Part shown: in pieces, positions 12,116 through 26,900 of the stretch | Layout: each line of letters opens with the position of its first letter | How positions within the stretch are numbered: position 1 is the first letter of the stretch | Notes under the pieces: generated by a model | Told to the model about the DNA's origin: nothing | Databases searched by the model: none | Seen by the model: the letters and a program-made list of their open reading frames with translations, nothing else | Source of the DNA: Panonychus citri | Taxonomy: Eukaryota; Arthropoda; Arachnida; Trombidiformes; Tetranychidae | Length of the DNA: 64,000 nucleotides | Assembly (NCBI RefSeq): GCF_014898815.1 | Contig: NW_026515543.1 | Coordinates: 1,860,001-1,924,000, forward strand | Direction of reading: 5' to 3' | Made by a program: the position numbers and the translations under genes

Positions 12116-15100
12116 TTAACTTTAATTTAGTTTAAATTACTGTGGAGAGAAAGAGAGACAAAGATGATTAATATGTTTTACTTTATATGATCAAGTTTAT
12201 TTTGACAAAAATACTAAACAATTTGGACAAAAACAATCAATCAATTACCTTGGATATTTGATTATCATCAATGGAGATGTAGCTCAACAATTAAAAATCA
12301 AATCAAATCAATTATTTGATTATTATTATTATTATAGTCAATCAGATGGACGGTCAATTGTTTATCATCATCATAATCAAGGAGGAAAGGGGAAAGTGAT
12401 ACAATCAAATTGGATTAACTAATTATTATATTTATCAAGTTATTTGTTTCTCTCGCCATCTTCACAATTAAGGTTCATCACAATCAACCAACTAGAACCA
12501 ATAATCATTATGTTTGATCAACAATCAATCAATTTGATTGTAACAACTTAATTTTTGTATCAACGGAAAACACAAACAAACAAACACACACACACACAAC
12601 AAATTCATAATTACTAAATCATCAACCATTTAATTGACAATCTTAATCATGATTAAGAGCATCTTTAATCAAGATGAAGAAAAAAATTCAATGATAAAGT
12701 ACATAAAAAGTTAACTAATTAACTTTAATCATAATTGAGAGCAAATAGAATTTAAAAAAAGAAAGAAAGTTAATTTAAAATCGACGAAAAATCAAATCAA
12801 TTAGATTAATTTACTTAATCATCTGGTAAAGAGCTAAATAAATTAATCTAATTAATTGTTATCAACTAAATGCCAACAATTAAAGTTGGAAACAACGAAT
12901 TTAATTTCAATTAATTAATCAACAGATAGACAAACAAAACTTATCAAAAATGTTTAACTAATTGTTGTTGTTGTGATTATTATAATGATCATCATGATGA
13001 TTATCTGATTTAGATTATGATTACCCGTCCTAATTATAATGGTTACAATTAAGACAACTAATTATAATTGTAATAACAATTAAGACACAAAATTATATAT
13101 ACAAGAGAAAACCTAATTATTAATTAAATTGATTTGGATCGCTCAATGATAATTATTAACCTGCAAATCTAAATTAACGAGAGGAAAAAAGTTTACAACA
13201 TTAATTGTGAATCTTAATCATCAACAATTAACAATTAACAATGGGTATGCATTGACCGTCCTTTAATCATCAGTGTTTACGTTCAATTGGATTACAATTT
13301 AAATTGGACCTTAACACTAATCATCATAATCCAATGCACAAACGACGCGTTAATTGTTGTCAACAATTAACTTGCTCATTTCAAAACAATCAACATCAAA
13401 AGTTAATTGAGAAACTTAATTAATTCATAATCATAATTGATTTTTTTTTTGCTTCTTTTTTCATCATCATCACAACAAACATAATCATCTTCATCTGATA
13501 ATAATAATTAAACCTTTTCCACTGATAATATATAAATAACAATTAACGAAATTAAATCAAATTGTAAATAATTAAGAAAAATTATCTTCCAATCTTTTAA
13601 TCTGATCAATGATTATTGTCCCCTTTTAATAATCAAATGTTGTTTCATTTTGATTTTGTTAAATTATAATATAAATTACTACAATTACTTAATCATAATG
13701 GTTTTTTTTGACAGTTGAAAGTAAATTAACAATTTGTTTTTTTGTTAACAATTAAATTAATTTAACTTTTTGTTAATATTTTTGTTTCCACAGAGACACA
13801 TCAGTAGTTTCAAGGAAAAAGTCAATCATAAAAAGTAATTACAATCAAAACTAATTGTAACAACCAAAAAAAACACTCAAAAAATCAAAAAATCAAATTA
13901 AAGATTAAAAATAATAACAAAATTAAGATTAAATCTGAATACTTAATTAATTAATTACATTTTTCTCCCAACACAGCTAATCCATCTTAATCATCATCTT
14001 AATCACCTAATATCATATTTAGGTGGGCTAAACTAATTGTTAAAACCTTTCCTTTTGTAAAACATTATCACACTTAATAACAATTTAAATTGTGATATGT
14101 AAATGTCAGGATGAAATTAATTGTTTGTTTCTGTTGTTGATTAAAACAATTGTCTGATGAAGGATAATCAATTCTAATGGTGATTAAAACAAACAAGATG
14201 AAATACAATTGCTAATAATAAATTGTTCCTTAATTGTCCATCCTGAATGGAAACAGTAGTGGTGGGTAATTAACTGTTGACTAGACGTTGATTTATAAAT
14301 TGTTTGCTATCAAATTGGTGTGATAAGTTGATTGTTGCTCATTTTTTTTTCCTCCAATTTTAATTGTCGACCCGGTTCATGATTTATTTTTAGTTATCAC
14401 AATCTAATGAGAAGAAGAAAAAAATACAAAATTATTAATAATAATAGTAAGAGATTTAAAAAATGATCAACAATTAATTGATTAATTGAATAGACAAATT
14501 TAACTCTCAAAATAAATTCAAATCAATGTCACAGAAAATCAAGTAACTCCATCTACGTTTACAGCAATCAAATGAAAATTAGATGTTAATTAAAGTTGAG
14601 TGAGAAAAAGTTAATTGTGTTTTATTAACTAATTTAAAATTGAAAAGAAATTAAATTTACTCAATGTCTCTGTAATTTAAATTACAATTTAATAAATTGA
14701 TGGTCATCAATTGGTAAAACCTATCATCAAAAGTGTTTACCTTTATATTATTACCATTTACATGAAGGTTGAATTATAATAATTTCATGAATTTCATGAT
14801 ATATAAAATTCAGGAGAATAGATAATTCTTGAAACAAACTTGATAATAGTAAGAATCACATTACCCATTCATCATGAATTTGAAACAACAACAATAATCA
14901 AAAAAGATGAATTGGAAAAGTTTGTCATTCACTTGACCCAAATTGTTATTTCTTTCAGAAATATATCATATTTAAGATGGATAGATTTCCATCTAATCTT
15001 TCATCATGAGATAATCATCATGTAACATGTAATACATGAATCTAATCTTGAAATGTTCTGAGTTAAGTTTAATATGTTACAAGAACAATAATAATACCGA

Positions 15101-17768
15101 TAGATATTGAAGGAGAAATAAAAAAAAAGAGAAACAACCAAAAGTAATTATTGTTATCAACATCTCAATGTAAGTACATTGTGATTAGTGATTAATTCAA
15201 TAATATTTAGAGTAATTGATTAATGTAATTGTCTTAAGATTGTATCAACAATTGAGTGTTGATAGAAATTGATTATTTCGTATTTACCCTTAAGGGTTAA
15301 TTGGAAACAATTTGTCATTTTGCTCGTTTCCTTTATTGTTTGGATATTTATGAGTTATTATCATTTTCTAATATTTTGTCTTTATGAATATTGTCACTTT
15401 GTTATCTCAAGGAAGCGGAAATTACATTTTTTTTTACCAATGTTTCCCTTTTCCGGTTTATTTTTGTCATTTGGGTGAACTTTGTTGTTCCTACTCATTT
15501 CTCCAGGTAAGTGTTTCAATGTTATTTTTTCATGTTAAAGTGAACACAGGACAAAGTCAATTAAATATCATCAAATCAAATTTTGATTGATCAACAAAAA
15601 CAATCAAAATGTTTTCAGGATAAAGGAGGTTGATCAACATCAATTGCATGTCAATTTAAATGCTAGATAATCAAATGAAGATCAGGTAAATTGATTAATA
15701 GTGACCATCTTGATTTACTTAAAAGTTTACCTTTAATCATTTGACTTCAATTGACTGATCTACTTGACCCCTTAATCGTTGGCTACTCTTGATCAATTTT
15801 TCTTTCTCTCTTTCACTTTTGTCAGACATTTAAGGTCAAGAGTAAGAGATAGATAATAAATGTATGCTGGTCAAGAGAAAAAAAAAATTGTTTCTGGATC
15901 AGAAAATAATAATAATCATCATCCTCATTTATTAGTCAACAATTAACAGTCAAGGTAAGTAAATGTAGAGATAATTATTATTAAAGGTAAAATATTGACC
16001 TTTACTGTGTCGTCTTTTTTTTCCAATAATCATTAAAAAAGATGGATGAACAACAGGACAGGTCATGGAACCGGAAAAGTCACTAATTAATGATACGTTT
16101 TTGTTTGTTGTCTATCGGTCGATACCAATTTCTCAATTTTATCGTTTGAATGTAAAAATAGATTCTCAAAGTGACAGAGTCTCAAAAGAGAAAATAAAAA
16201 ATCAAGACAATGAAGTAAAGGAAGATGATAAAAAGGAGGATGTTGGAAATATAGTAGAAGTTAATTACTTACAAAGCAATGGCCACTCTAAATGTAGAAA
16301 GAAATTGCTTGACCAGTCGAGAGTTTTGATAAATGTAGATGAAACTGGTTGAGATCATCATGAAAGCACAACCAGAGACAATTGTCCAATCAATATCATC
16401 AAAAGTGGAATTAGTTGTTAACCAATTGAACAGATAATCCTTCATTTGTCACAACCATCAAAGTGAGAAGATGAAATGGAATCAAAGTAAATCAACACAA
16501 AGATTAACCAGCGAATAAAACAAAAAAGAAAGGACAAGAAAAGAAAAGAAAAGAGAAGATCACAAATCAGAAGAAAATGGCGCCCATAGCAACACACGGA
16601 GAGAAAAGAAATTGAACAACATGAGAAGAACAAAAGATTCTCCAAACCGAATCAAGATTCTCACACGAAAAGCACCAAAAACACGAGAGAAAATGAATCC
16701 ATGGAATCGAGAAAATGACCAACAATTAACAGAAAATTAAAATTAATTGTTCCAAAGAGAAAAGAGAACCGGTGAGTCAACAGTGACTAACGAGAGTGAG
16801 AACGAAAGTGAAGAGAATAAAATTGGAGGGAAAATGTTTTTGTCTCCATTTGAATGTTTGATTAACAAGAGAAAAGTTGATTTACCAGTTGACTTGATTT
16901 TCGAAAATTTATTCTCATTCAAGTTCATTGTTTGATTAACAATCAGATAGAATTTTATTTTTTTTCTCTTCTAATTTCATGTAACCTTCTTACCAACAAT
17001 CACTTCCTCTTGTTCATTATCACCTTCAGTTTTTTTTATTCTCTCTTATTCTCTTCCTTTTCCACCCACTTTCTTTTCCAAGGTGAATTCTTTTCCTTAC
17101 TCAGCCAATTCTTCGTCATTCCATCGCCATTTTAAATTGTTCTCTCTTCTTCTTCCGTTCCAAATCAAGGTTAATTTGTCACCTTAATTCCAAGGAGAGA
17201 AAATGGTAAGTAATTAACTTAATTATCTTCGTCTTAATTCAATTCGTTGGGATAATCAAGAGACAACAATTTTCGCGTCTTTTTCAATCTCTAATAAGCT
17301 GAGATGATTAGTAATATTTATTTGTGTTGATATACAGAGAGAGAGAGAAAGAATTGATTAAAACAACATTGAATGGAAAAGATTAACAAAAGCCAATTGT
17401 ATTTTCACTTAAATTGTTTCCATTTATATGTTGGGTTACATTTCGATTTACCCTTGATTGTGATTCTAATATGATTGGTTAGGTTTTAATCTTGTGTCTG
17501 TTAAATTGCACATTTACCGGCACAATTCAATGATTAGATCTTGATTGAGAAAATTTATCATTGAGAAATACAATTAAAACAAAAGGTTAATTAACTGTAT
17601 CTAAGGAGTTTGCATAATATGTAAAGTGAGAAATGAAAAAAAAAAATTTTGCTACAATTTAGTTGATATGTTGATTCCATGTTGATTTGATGATGAATTG
17701 ACATTTGATTATAAGAATACGAAAGAAAATGTTGATTAGGTGAAAAGATTTTAAATAAAATGGTTTGA
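12116..17768. other. Intergenic region, largely without visible genes
   Basis: About 5.6 kb of very AT-rich DNA dense in CAATTAA/TTAATTG words, with a short CA run near 12583-12598. The only non-repetitive open frame is at 16065-16352 (listed separately). Sequences resembling ATGGCG-type promoter motifs occur near 16575 (+) and 17124 (-). An ATG directly followed by a consensus donor lies near 17203. Confidence 0.5.
16065..16352 (+). CDS. Doubtful small ORF, 95 aa
   Basis: An ATG-started frame encoding a charged Lys/Glu/Asp-rich peptide (central part EVKEDDKKEDVG) with no recognised domain. It is not made of simple repeats, unlike most open frames in this window. There is no sign of a partner exon, and the family is unknown. 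It may be a terminal exon, a small gene or chance; chance is most likely in this composition. Confidence 0.15.
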   Translation: MEPEKSLINDTFLFVVYRSIPISQFYRLNVKIDSQSDRVSKEKIKNQDNEVKEDDKKEDVGNIVEVNYLQSNGHSKCRKKLLDQSRVLINVDETG

Positions 17769-18596
17769 TTAGATTGTGATTGTTGTTGATTGTTCAGTGT
17801 TTTGATTGTTGATTTTTGAAGATTGTCCATTTACTCTCGATAATTTATAACAAGAAAGTGTTGTAAGTGAATCAACTAAATTGTTCAATCTTTTATTTTC
17901 CTCTCTTAGGTTAACTAATTGTTTACCTAATTTACCAATTAATTCACGTAGCTCTTCAATTTGATCTTCCGTTGATAACAGTTCTAATCGTAATTCTGTT
18001 AATATTTTATCCTTTTCAGTTAATTGTCGAGAAAGAAAATCAATCTCTCCACAATCGATTGTCATTGGTGTTGAATAGATTGTCTCTAATGGTGGTGGAC
18101 GTTTCATCATGAACTTCGGTGTACATGGAGCTGATTGTGATTGTAGTTCTAATGAGTTATCAATCAATTTACTTTTAAGAGGAGATTGATGGTTGGGTGT
18201 GAAACAATTACTGTGTAAATTATTGGTTAGATTGTTGATTGCACAGTTACTTGAGTTGATATTATTGTTGATTGTTGCCGATAATTTACTCATATTTGTG
18301 TATTCATTTGCATTTGTTTTCATCGTAGATGTTGATAAGTCAACTGAACCTTTCCAGGACGATTTGGAATCATTAACTTTGGATCGGATGATAACGGGAA
18401 TTAATTGTCGTCTTAACCATCCTTGGATAAATGGAGAAGATATCGTTGGCATGGATCGAGAAGATGAAGATGATTTACCAATTGTTTGCTGGTGAACTGT
18501 TGATGATCCTGTTGTTGATTTAATTTCACAACTATCAGGTGATTCAGAAGGAGAATCAAGGAGAACATAATTATCATTGGTTAATATTAATGGCAT
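17769..18596 (-). CDS. Uncharacterised coiled-coil protein, 275 aa
   Basis: Single-exon frame starting at the first ATG (18596). The frame is open upstream to 18725 but only with non-ATG codons. The N-terminal two thirds is Ser/Asn/Thr-rich and probably disordered, with a SAPCTPKF motif that could be a phosphosite. The C-terminal quarter is a heptad-rich coiled coil (from about SRQLTEKDKILTELRLELL to REENKRLNNLV). The zipper has a loose resemblance to coiled coils of navigator-type proteins or the N-terminus of cGMP-dependent kinase, but no catalytic or AAA domain is present, so I give no function. Upstream sequence to about 19130 is likely 5' UTR or promoter. A missed upstream exon is possible. 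Confidence 0.6.
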   Translation of the reverse strand: MPLILTNDNYVLLDSPSESPDSCEIKSTTGSSTVHQQTIGKSSSSSRSMPTISSPFIQGWLRRQLIPVIIRSKVNDSKSSWKGSVDLSTSTMKTNANEYTNMSKLSATINNNINSSNCAINNLTNNLHSNCFTPNHQSPLKSKLIDNSLELQSQSAPCTPKFMMKRPPPLETIYSTPMTIDCGEIDFLSRQLTEKDKILTELRLELLSTEDQIEELRELIGKLGKQLVNLREENKRLNNLVDSLTTLSCYKLSRVNGQSSKINNQNTEQSTTITI

Positions 18597-18725
18597 ATTG
18601 ATACGATGAAAACGTTGAACAATTCCCAAAGAGATATTAACAAAGGAAAGAAAATCAAGAACAATTAAGAAATTGATCACAATCAATGACGAAAATTGAT
18701 GGAGAAAAAAAAGTTCTAATTTCAA

Positions 18726-21700
18726 TCAAAGGATAACGAAGAAAAAGAGAAGAGAGAAGATAATCTTTTCTTCCGTCTCATTCTAATGGTGAAACTTTAT
18801 CATCACCATGATGGTTAAATAACTGTTCCAATGTACTGAACTTCATGATGGTGATGACAAATGATAATGATGAAGAGAAAAAGAATAAGGGAAGATAATT
18901 AACACTTTACTATCTTCCTTCTGATGATATTTACCTAAAGGCGATTTTGACACATTACAAAAAAAAGAAATGGAGATAATTGTTGTTACAAGAATCGGAA
19001 TAAGATATCACACTGAGAAAGAGAGAAAGAGAAACTGAACAAAAGATTCTATCAATTCTGACTCAATATTCTGATAGGAATTGACAGAGTGAAAAGTTGG
19101 AACCGTAAGGTGGCGCCGAGGAAAATACTAATAATAATATAACTATTACCACCTTTGGAGTGTAAACTCCCCGATGATGTAGGAAGATGATGATGATGAT
19201 GATGGGAGGGTTTTGAACACACAGAGAGATTCAGGGAGAGAATCCCTTCTTACTCATTTCTCTTTCTTTCTCTCTTTCTTTATCTTCTTTATCAATTTCA
19301 AGGTTGACTCATACTCTTCATCTTCTTGGATGGTTATTGCTTTTTCTTGAATTTCTCTGCAATTGAATGAGTAACACAAACAGCAACAAGAATACATTGT
19401 AATTGGTTACGAGTATGAGTAAGACTAATGATTAACATTGAATACCCTCTTCTAATAACATTTACTTTAACTTTTTTTTCCTCTTTTCTTCTTGAGGGTA
19501 AATCATCATGATAAATACTTAACTGGTTAATAGATTAGCTTTTCTCTATCGTTCACCCTGATCATCATCATGTTAATCAGTATGAACAATTGAATCAAAT
19601 ATCGCAACTATTGTAACAATTTACTACTGTTAATAAACTAGTTTTAAATTGTTATCAATATCAATGTTAATCATTAAGATTGATAATTTTGATTCTTACG
19701 ATTACCTTGAAAATATGCAGTTAATTGCGGTTGATTAATCAGTGATTTTTTTTTGCTAATTTCTCTTGAGATTTAACATTCATTAAATGAAAAGCTCATC
19801 ATCATTCTGAATGATTAGGTTTCTGTTTTCTTAATCATCATGTATCATTTCCTCTTCATCTTCATTATCATCCGAATCTTAATCATCAATTTTTTTTTCT
19901 TTCTTCCTTCCTTCCTGTGGATTCATCATGAATTCATGATGAAATCATCTTTTCTCTCATTCACAATTGTAACAAGACATTGACACAATAACTTTACTCA
20001 AGTTACTATGAAAATCATCATCATCTTTGCTGATCCTTTAATCTTGGTAAACCAGATGAAGAAATTAATTGGTTAAATTAAGCCAATTCTTTATTCAATC
20101 AGAATCAAATGGAATCAAAATGAAAGGGGAAAAATAGGAAGAAAAATAAATCAGATTAACCCAGATTTTTAATTCAGTTATTCCGACGTAAATACCATGA
20201 TGATGATCAAGATGATTACTGGATGATGGTGATGATTGGAGAGGCAAAGAAAAGGATTCAGGTTATCATGAGAAAAAGTAACAAATATTAATCCTCTGAA
20301 TGTCAAGGTAAATCCGATTCATTAAAAATCCGCATAATGAGAAATGATTAACAACAATCAACTAATCGGATAAGGGGGATAGATTAGCAAATGATGAGAA
20401 ACTAAATTAACTAATCATACGCACTCAATTAGGATTATTTGAAAGAAAAGTTTATAATTAATCAAAGTGAAAATTAATTGTTACGCTGACAGATTTCAAT
20501 CAAATTGTTGTAAAGAACTCACAATTAAGTAACAATCTATTATTATTATTTTCATCGGATTTAAATGATTGAAATGAAAACTTTTCTTCAATAATAATCA
20601 AGTGATTAAATTGTGACTCATCAACAATTTAATTTTAATCCTTTTCCCCTTTTCATTGTTTATCAGAGATACTTAATCTCTGTCAATGGATTATCCCAAT
20701 GTTATTAAGGTTTTGTTCATCAATCTGGAAGCAGATTACATGATATAATTCAGAGTGTGTATAAAAAAACATATGATGATGATGAAGATAAACTTATCAT
20801 CTTTCAAGTGATGAGGATGGAAAATGATGATGAAGATGAAGAGGAATCAAGAGATTACTTTGATTATGGTTGAATGAGTTTTTTATATTAAACTTTTTCT
20901 GTTTTGATGTAATAATAACAACATAACAGTTAACGGGAAAATGAAAAGTGTAAATGTAATAATTTAATTGTAATTAGCACATTTGATGATTAACAGAAAT
21001 TTCCAATCAAATTTAGTGGATCAATAATCAAATTGATGATCGGAGTAAAAGTTAATTGTATTATATTATAATAGTTTGCAAATTAATCATTTTACAATCA
21101 AAGTGAAAGTTTTTATCCAAAAAGAAAACAACTTTTTCTTGTTACCAATCAAAAAGTTAATTGTGATTATATTGTTGCAATTAAAGGATATTATCAGCAT
21201 CTTAATACGAAACAATTTATTTTTCATTAAATGATTATTATTGATCAGGTTAATCAATAATAGCAATTAAGTTAAGCTAATCACAGTTTTATCACTTCGA
21301 TGCCTCAAAGAGATGCTTCTGATTACTATTAATATAATTGTGATTAATATTATCATCATGATTACTTTTTTACACAATTAACTTTTAATTGTCTCCCAAT
21401 TTTTGTTTTTACTTTTTTTTAATTTACTTTTTAAAAACTAATAATTTCCAATCATGATTTAAGATGATGATGATGATGATGAATAAGAATGATGAAAATG
21501 AGAGGGAAATTTTTCTTCTCACTTTTACTACTAATCATTTTTGATTATTTTTCTTCATCTTCTTCTCACGCATTTATCATCCTCATCTTTTTTTATCATC
21601 ATCTGTTTGATTATCATCAACAACAACTCAAATTGTGATAATTAAACAATTTAAAATTAAATATAAATAAAATAATAATTTTTACCGTTAATCGAAACAG

Positions 21701-23961
21701 CAAAATTACATTTCACTTTTGTTTTTATAATTATCATCTGATGAATTTACCTGAGATGATTAACTATTAATAAAATAACAATTAGCTTGATTGTAGTATT
21801 AACATCAGAAATTATTAGTATTATATAAATGAAAGTTAATCATATTTTGGTTAATATTAATAATGATGATAAAGTTTTAAAACTTAATCAAAATAAACTT
21901 TTTGGACACTAGGAGATTGTAATTAGTTTTGATTGTCAATTAAGGTAAAATAAGGTCACTTGTTGATCTGTTAATAGTAATGATTAAGTTAATTGTAACC
22001 GGTAAAGGTCAACCAAATTAGAGGGGGGAAAAGTTTTCCTTGGTTATATTAAGTGGGAGAGACTTTGATTGTTGATCTTCATGTTAGTTTGATGATAATA
22101 GTAATTATATTGAGAGATTCATATTATCATGATTAAGGATCACAATTTAATCTAATCACACTCCTAATTTTATCGAAAGGTAAATAATAATAGGTAATAA
22201 AAGGTTTAGAAAATATAATATTGGGTCATATTGTTTACTAATCATAAATCGATTCAATTGTAATTTAGATCTTGTCTGAATACTCGCAACAACAATTAAG
22301 GAAATTGTTTGAATATCATTTTAGTATTCCAACAATCAAGCCCATTAATCGTTGGTTGATCTCTTTCTTATACACTTTTCTTAATCACTAATTTTAATCT
22401 AATCAAGTTTTCTCAACTTTTTCCCTCTTTCAATTGGGTTCATTTGATTCCCGCTCTTTTTTTGTATCATCATAATAATCAGTTGTTAATAATCAACAAG
22501 CTAATGTATCATGTTGCTTACATCCTAACAAGATGATCAGATAAATGATATACAATTAAACGTGTTGGTGATCTTGTTCACATGGGTCACGACAATTTAA
22601 GTTTTCTCACTTTTTTTTTCAATTTGATCAGAAAAATTATCTTTAAATCAATTAAATGACATAATTAGTTAATTGTTTAAAGTTAATTGGCTATTAGTTG
22701 AGTGTTGAAATTTATATATAACCTCAATGGTTTTCAGTTTCACTGGTGGGATTTTATTGGGTCTCTTTTTGTTTACTATTCTGGTTTGATGATGATTGAA
22801 ATGGAGGAAGATGAAGATGAAATTGATGGTGATGCTGGTGGTAAAGATGAACAGGCTTAATTTAAATACTAACAATGAAATTCAATTGTTGTAATAGTAA
22901 AATTGAAAAGCCTTATAAAGGTAAAAATGGAAACCAAATATACCTAATTTTCATCTTGATCCTCGTCCATTTTTTAAAGGTATTACTTACACACTTTGTA
23001 TAAGGCTTACCTTATCCGTTGGGTCATGCTTCAGGCTTCAATCACGATGGGCATGAAGATGGTGATGATGTTCATCTTCATAAGAGTCGTCATCATCTTA
23101 CCCGAGTCTTTCTCTCTCAATGAGAGTCTTGATATGTTTCTGGGTCGCTGATCTTGAACGGGAGAAAGATGATAGAGAGTGAGACTTGAAATGCTGTTTT
23201 CTCTCTCTCTCTCTCCCTCTCTTTTCTGTTGTGGTTCAACATGTAATAGAAAAAAAGTAAATCAGAAGAGAGAAGAAAAAAATTATGATAAACATAACTC
23301 CCGGACTTCATCATCTCTCTTTCTTATCATCATCATCACTTGTTTTACTTACCTTTTCCCTCCTCTCTCTTTCTCTCTCTCTCTCTCTCTATCTATCTCT
23401 CTAACACCGAGTGAGCCTGAATAACGGTAACAAAACACACGGCTCTCTCTCCCTCTCTCTTTTGGTCATCTTCATCTTCATCCTTATCCACATTTATAGT
23501 TACTTGTTTGGTGAAGAAAACGCAACAACAGGTAAAGGTTAATCTTGTTGATTCGTTTTGATGTGATTTCATCTTTTAACACAATCACTTGGAACCTCAT
23601 CATCCACACAGTTTATAATCCAATTTAAATTTTATCACAATTAGTTAATTAATCATCACCACATTAAAGAAAAACTTAACAATTCAAATTGATTTGGAAA
23701 ACAATAGTGATCGTTTCCATCGCCACCTACGGACCATTGGGAACATTAATCAACATATGACAAAAGTGTTTCGGCCAATCAACGATCGTCGAACTTTTTT
23801 TTTTCTATTCTCTTTTGCTAATCAAAGTGTCGCCATTTTAATTTCTCTCTTGTGACTAATTAATTGGATAAATATTTTTCTTTTGATCGTTTTAATTACT
23901 TTAATTTCTATTGCTCATCAATTTATTACTCATTTACATGATTATTTAACCGACAGTTAAC
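18726..23961. other. Intergenic region upstream of the Skeletor-like gene
   Basis: AT-rich, with GAT runs (for example 21467-21481) and CT-rich stretches at 23199-23222 and 23363-23405. It lies between a - strand and a + strand gene. A GC-richer patch near 23715-23745 and a reverse ATGGCG-like motif near 23833 may belong to the promoter of the + strand gene that begins at 23962. No gene is seen. Confidence 0.5.
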
Positions 23962-26900
23962 ATGATACTCACAAGGATAACATTTATTACCCTTGGATTA
24001 ATCTTTCAAAGTAAGTAAATTGTGTTAATCTGTTGATCTTTTTGTCTCTTTTTTATTAACTGTGACTATGTGATGACTAGATTTTCATTTCACTTTTGAC
24101 TCTTTCTACTTGTTTATATGAAAAGATAATTTCATTTTATGTCTGATTTGGTCTGAAGTTTGATTTTATTCCTTTTTTTCTTATGTTACTTAGCAAAAAA
24201 GTGATGTGATGATTTATTTTTTGACAGATTAGAAAGATTAACTAACCAACTTTGATTCCTTTCACTTGATTTAGATGCACGAGTTTTATATTAATAGACA
24301 TTTTATTTGAAAGCTAATTAACTAATATCTTCATTTCTCTTATTTTCTTCCTCATTAACTAGTCAAGCTACTATTAAACTCTAATTGTAGACCAAGATGA
24401 TGATGATGATATTAGAATATTAAAGTAGTGACCAGTGTAATACAGAAAAATGTTATTCATTACGTCGATATGTGCGTGATATTTAATTCCTAACATGATT
24501 ACTATTAGTAGCATGATCATGAACGAAAGTAAAATGATAATGATGTTGATGATTTAGTGAAAAGATATGATGGTTGACAGAAAGAAAATGAAACATATTA
24601 ACATAATCATATTCTTAAAGCCGGTAAATGTTGATGTCTTCTAGGTCATCATCACCTAACCAACGTGCTTATGGATAATGATGATGATGATGATGTAATT
24701 AGAGAGCAGAAAAAGTTTAGATTAATTGAAAATTCTTATTGACCAATCGATTTGTTACCTTTTTCATTTGCTTCCTCCGAAAAACAAATCTTATTTTAAA
24801 CCCGAATATTTGAAAAGCCTCAAGGTATATTCATCTCTCTTTAACGCTTATCTTCAACTACTATTAATAATAGTAATACAATCAGCAATTACAATTATTA
24901 TTAATAATAAATTGATAATATAATTATTAGCATCTTATTGGTTCTGTTTACCCTCCCCCCTATCTACCTCTTAATCTTAATTGTCAACTAAATCATCTTT
25001 AAGATTTGATACACTATTTAGATTATTGGATTAGATTAACACTTAACCAGGATACTATTCATTCATATTGAATGTCAGTTGTTCTTGTTCAATTATTCAG
25101 GTTTTTGACTCAATTTTTGATTGTTTATTTAGATTATAATCAATTGTGTCTGTCAATGTATTTTTTTTACATTAATCATAATCAACGAAACGTGATTAAT
25201 AGACTTGTTCTTATGGAAGATTGTAGATTAAACCAGATTAACTTTTTAGCAACAGTAAGAATACACAAAAAAAATACATTCAATTATCATTAATTGTTAT
25301 GGAAAGTTGATCATCATCATGTTGATTGTTTTTTTCGTTAATTTTTTATACTCATTACCTTTGATTAGATCAATTTAAAATCAACTATGGTTGATTATAA
25401 GAGAATAGTAAAGAAAAAGTTACTCAGTCATATACAATTTTGTACTTTAATTGGTTAAATTGTTCAAGAATAGAAAGTAAATTGCTTGAAAATAGATTAG
25501 ATACCAATTGATTTTTTTCTTCATCTAATCTTGGTGGATTTTAATTGTAGATAAACCTGAGAAAAAAAGATTTAGATTGTTTTTTTTGTCATCTTCTTAA
25601 AAAAAACTCTTACTTGTTCATTTTTTCGTCGAATATTTAATTGTTGCGATTTGTTCAACCATCCAACTAATCAACAACAATTAAGCTTCTACAATTTTAG
25701 TCCACAAGTTTTTTTCAACACTAACTGTCAACAATTAACTTTAAAACTTTTTTTTTTCTACAAATAATTTGATGTTTGCTATTGACCCAATATATTAATA
25801 GAAACACTGATTAACCAATTTGTGGTTAATCAATTTCACTTGTGATTATTGATTGTTACTGTTGACAAATTTCAAGGTCATCTTAAAAAACATTTCAACA
25901 ATCAGTTTGTTAATTTGTTTTCAGATGATTCGTTGATAATTGATGTAATGGTGAATTGGAATGAAGCAAAAAAAAACTATCAACACAATTGAAAGTAACA
26001 TCCAATTATTTATCCACCATTGAACAATTTTCTAATTACCAAACAGAAATACTATTGATTTAGTGTGATCTCAATTTTAACTAATTGAGATTATGTTAAT
26101 TATATCCAAACTTTATTCGCAATCAGCATAATCGTATCCTCGCTACTGTAATCAGCTATTTAACCAAAAAATTGGTTACAATTTTATCAAATTAACTAAT
26201 CATATAAAGATTATATTAATAGATTGTAATCAATTGACTCTAATAACTGTATTAATTAATTGTAACCAATAATTGATATTAATACTTTTGATTAGTATGA
26301 TGATGATTAGTAAGGACTGATTTTTGTTATCAATGTTTCCCTTTTTTTCACCAAATCATTGAAAATAAAATGCTCGATTTACCTTAATTGATGAATTAAT
26401 TAATTACAATTTGCTGTTCAGCTAAATCATCTGATTGATTGATTGATAATAATTAAATATCTGTCTGATGATAGTTTGCTTGTGTTGATATGATTAAAGC
26501 TATTGATCAACAACAATTAAAGTAGAAAAGTAAATATTAATACAATTTCAATTTGACTCTCTCGATATAATCTAATTGATGTTCATCTTAATCAAAGTGA
26601 ATCTACTTGATTAACTTGATCATACTACCAATACAACATGAATGAAACCAATCCCTTGTTATTAGCGGCTTTTTTTTTACCTCCGGTCAAATTTGCCCTC
26701 AGGGTAAATTTCATTTATCTCATCATCATTTTCCAGGTTTTCTCATCCTCATCCTAATCATCACAGTCTAACTAAATTGCTAAATTTGTCGGTAAATTGT
26801 CTCTTCAATTGGGTCACAATGAAGATGGATGAGATGAAATTTTTACACAATTCCCATTTAATTGTTATAGTTTTATTATTATTATATGATTAACATTTGC

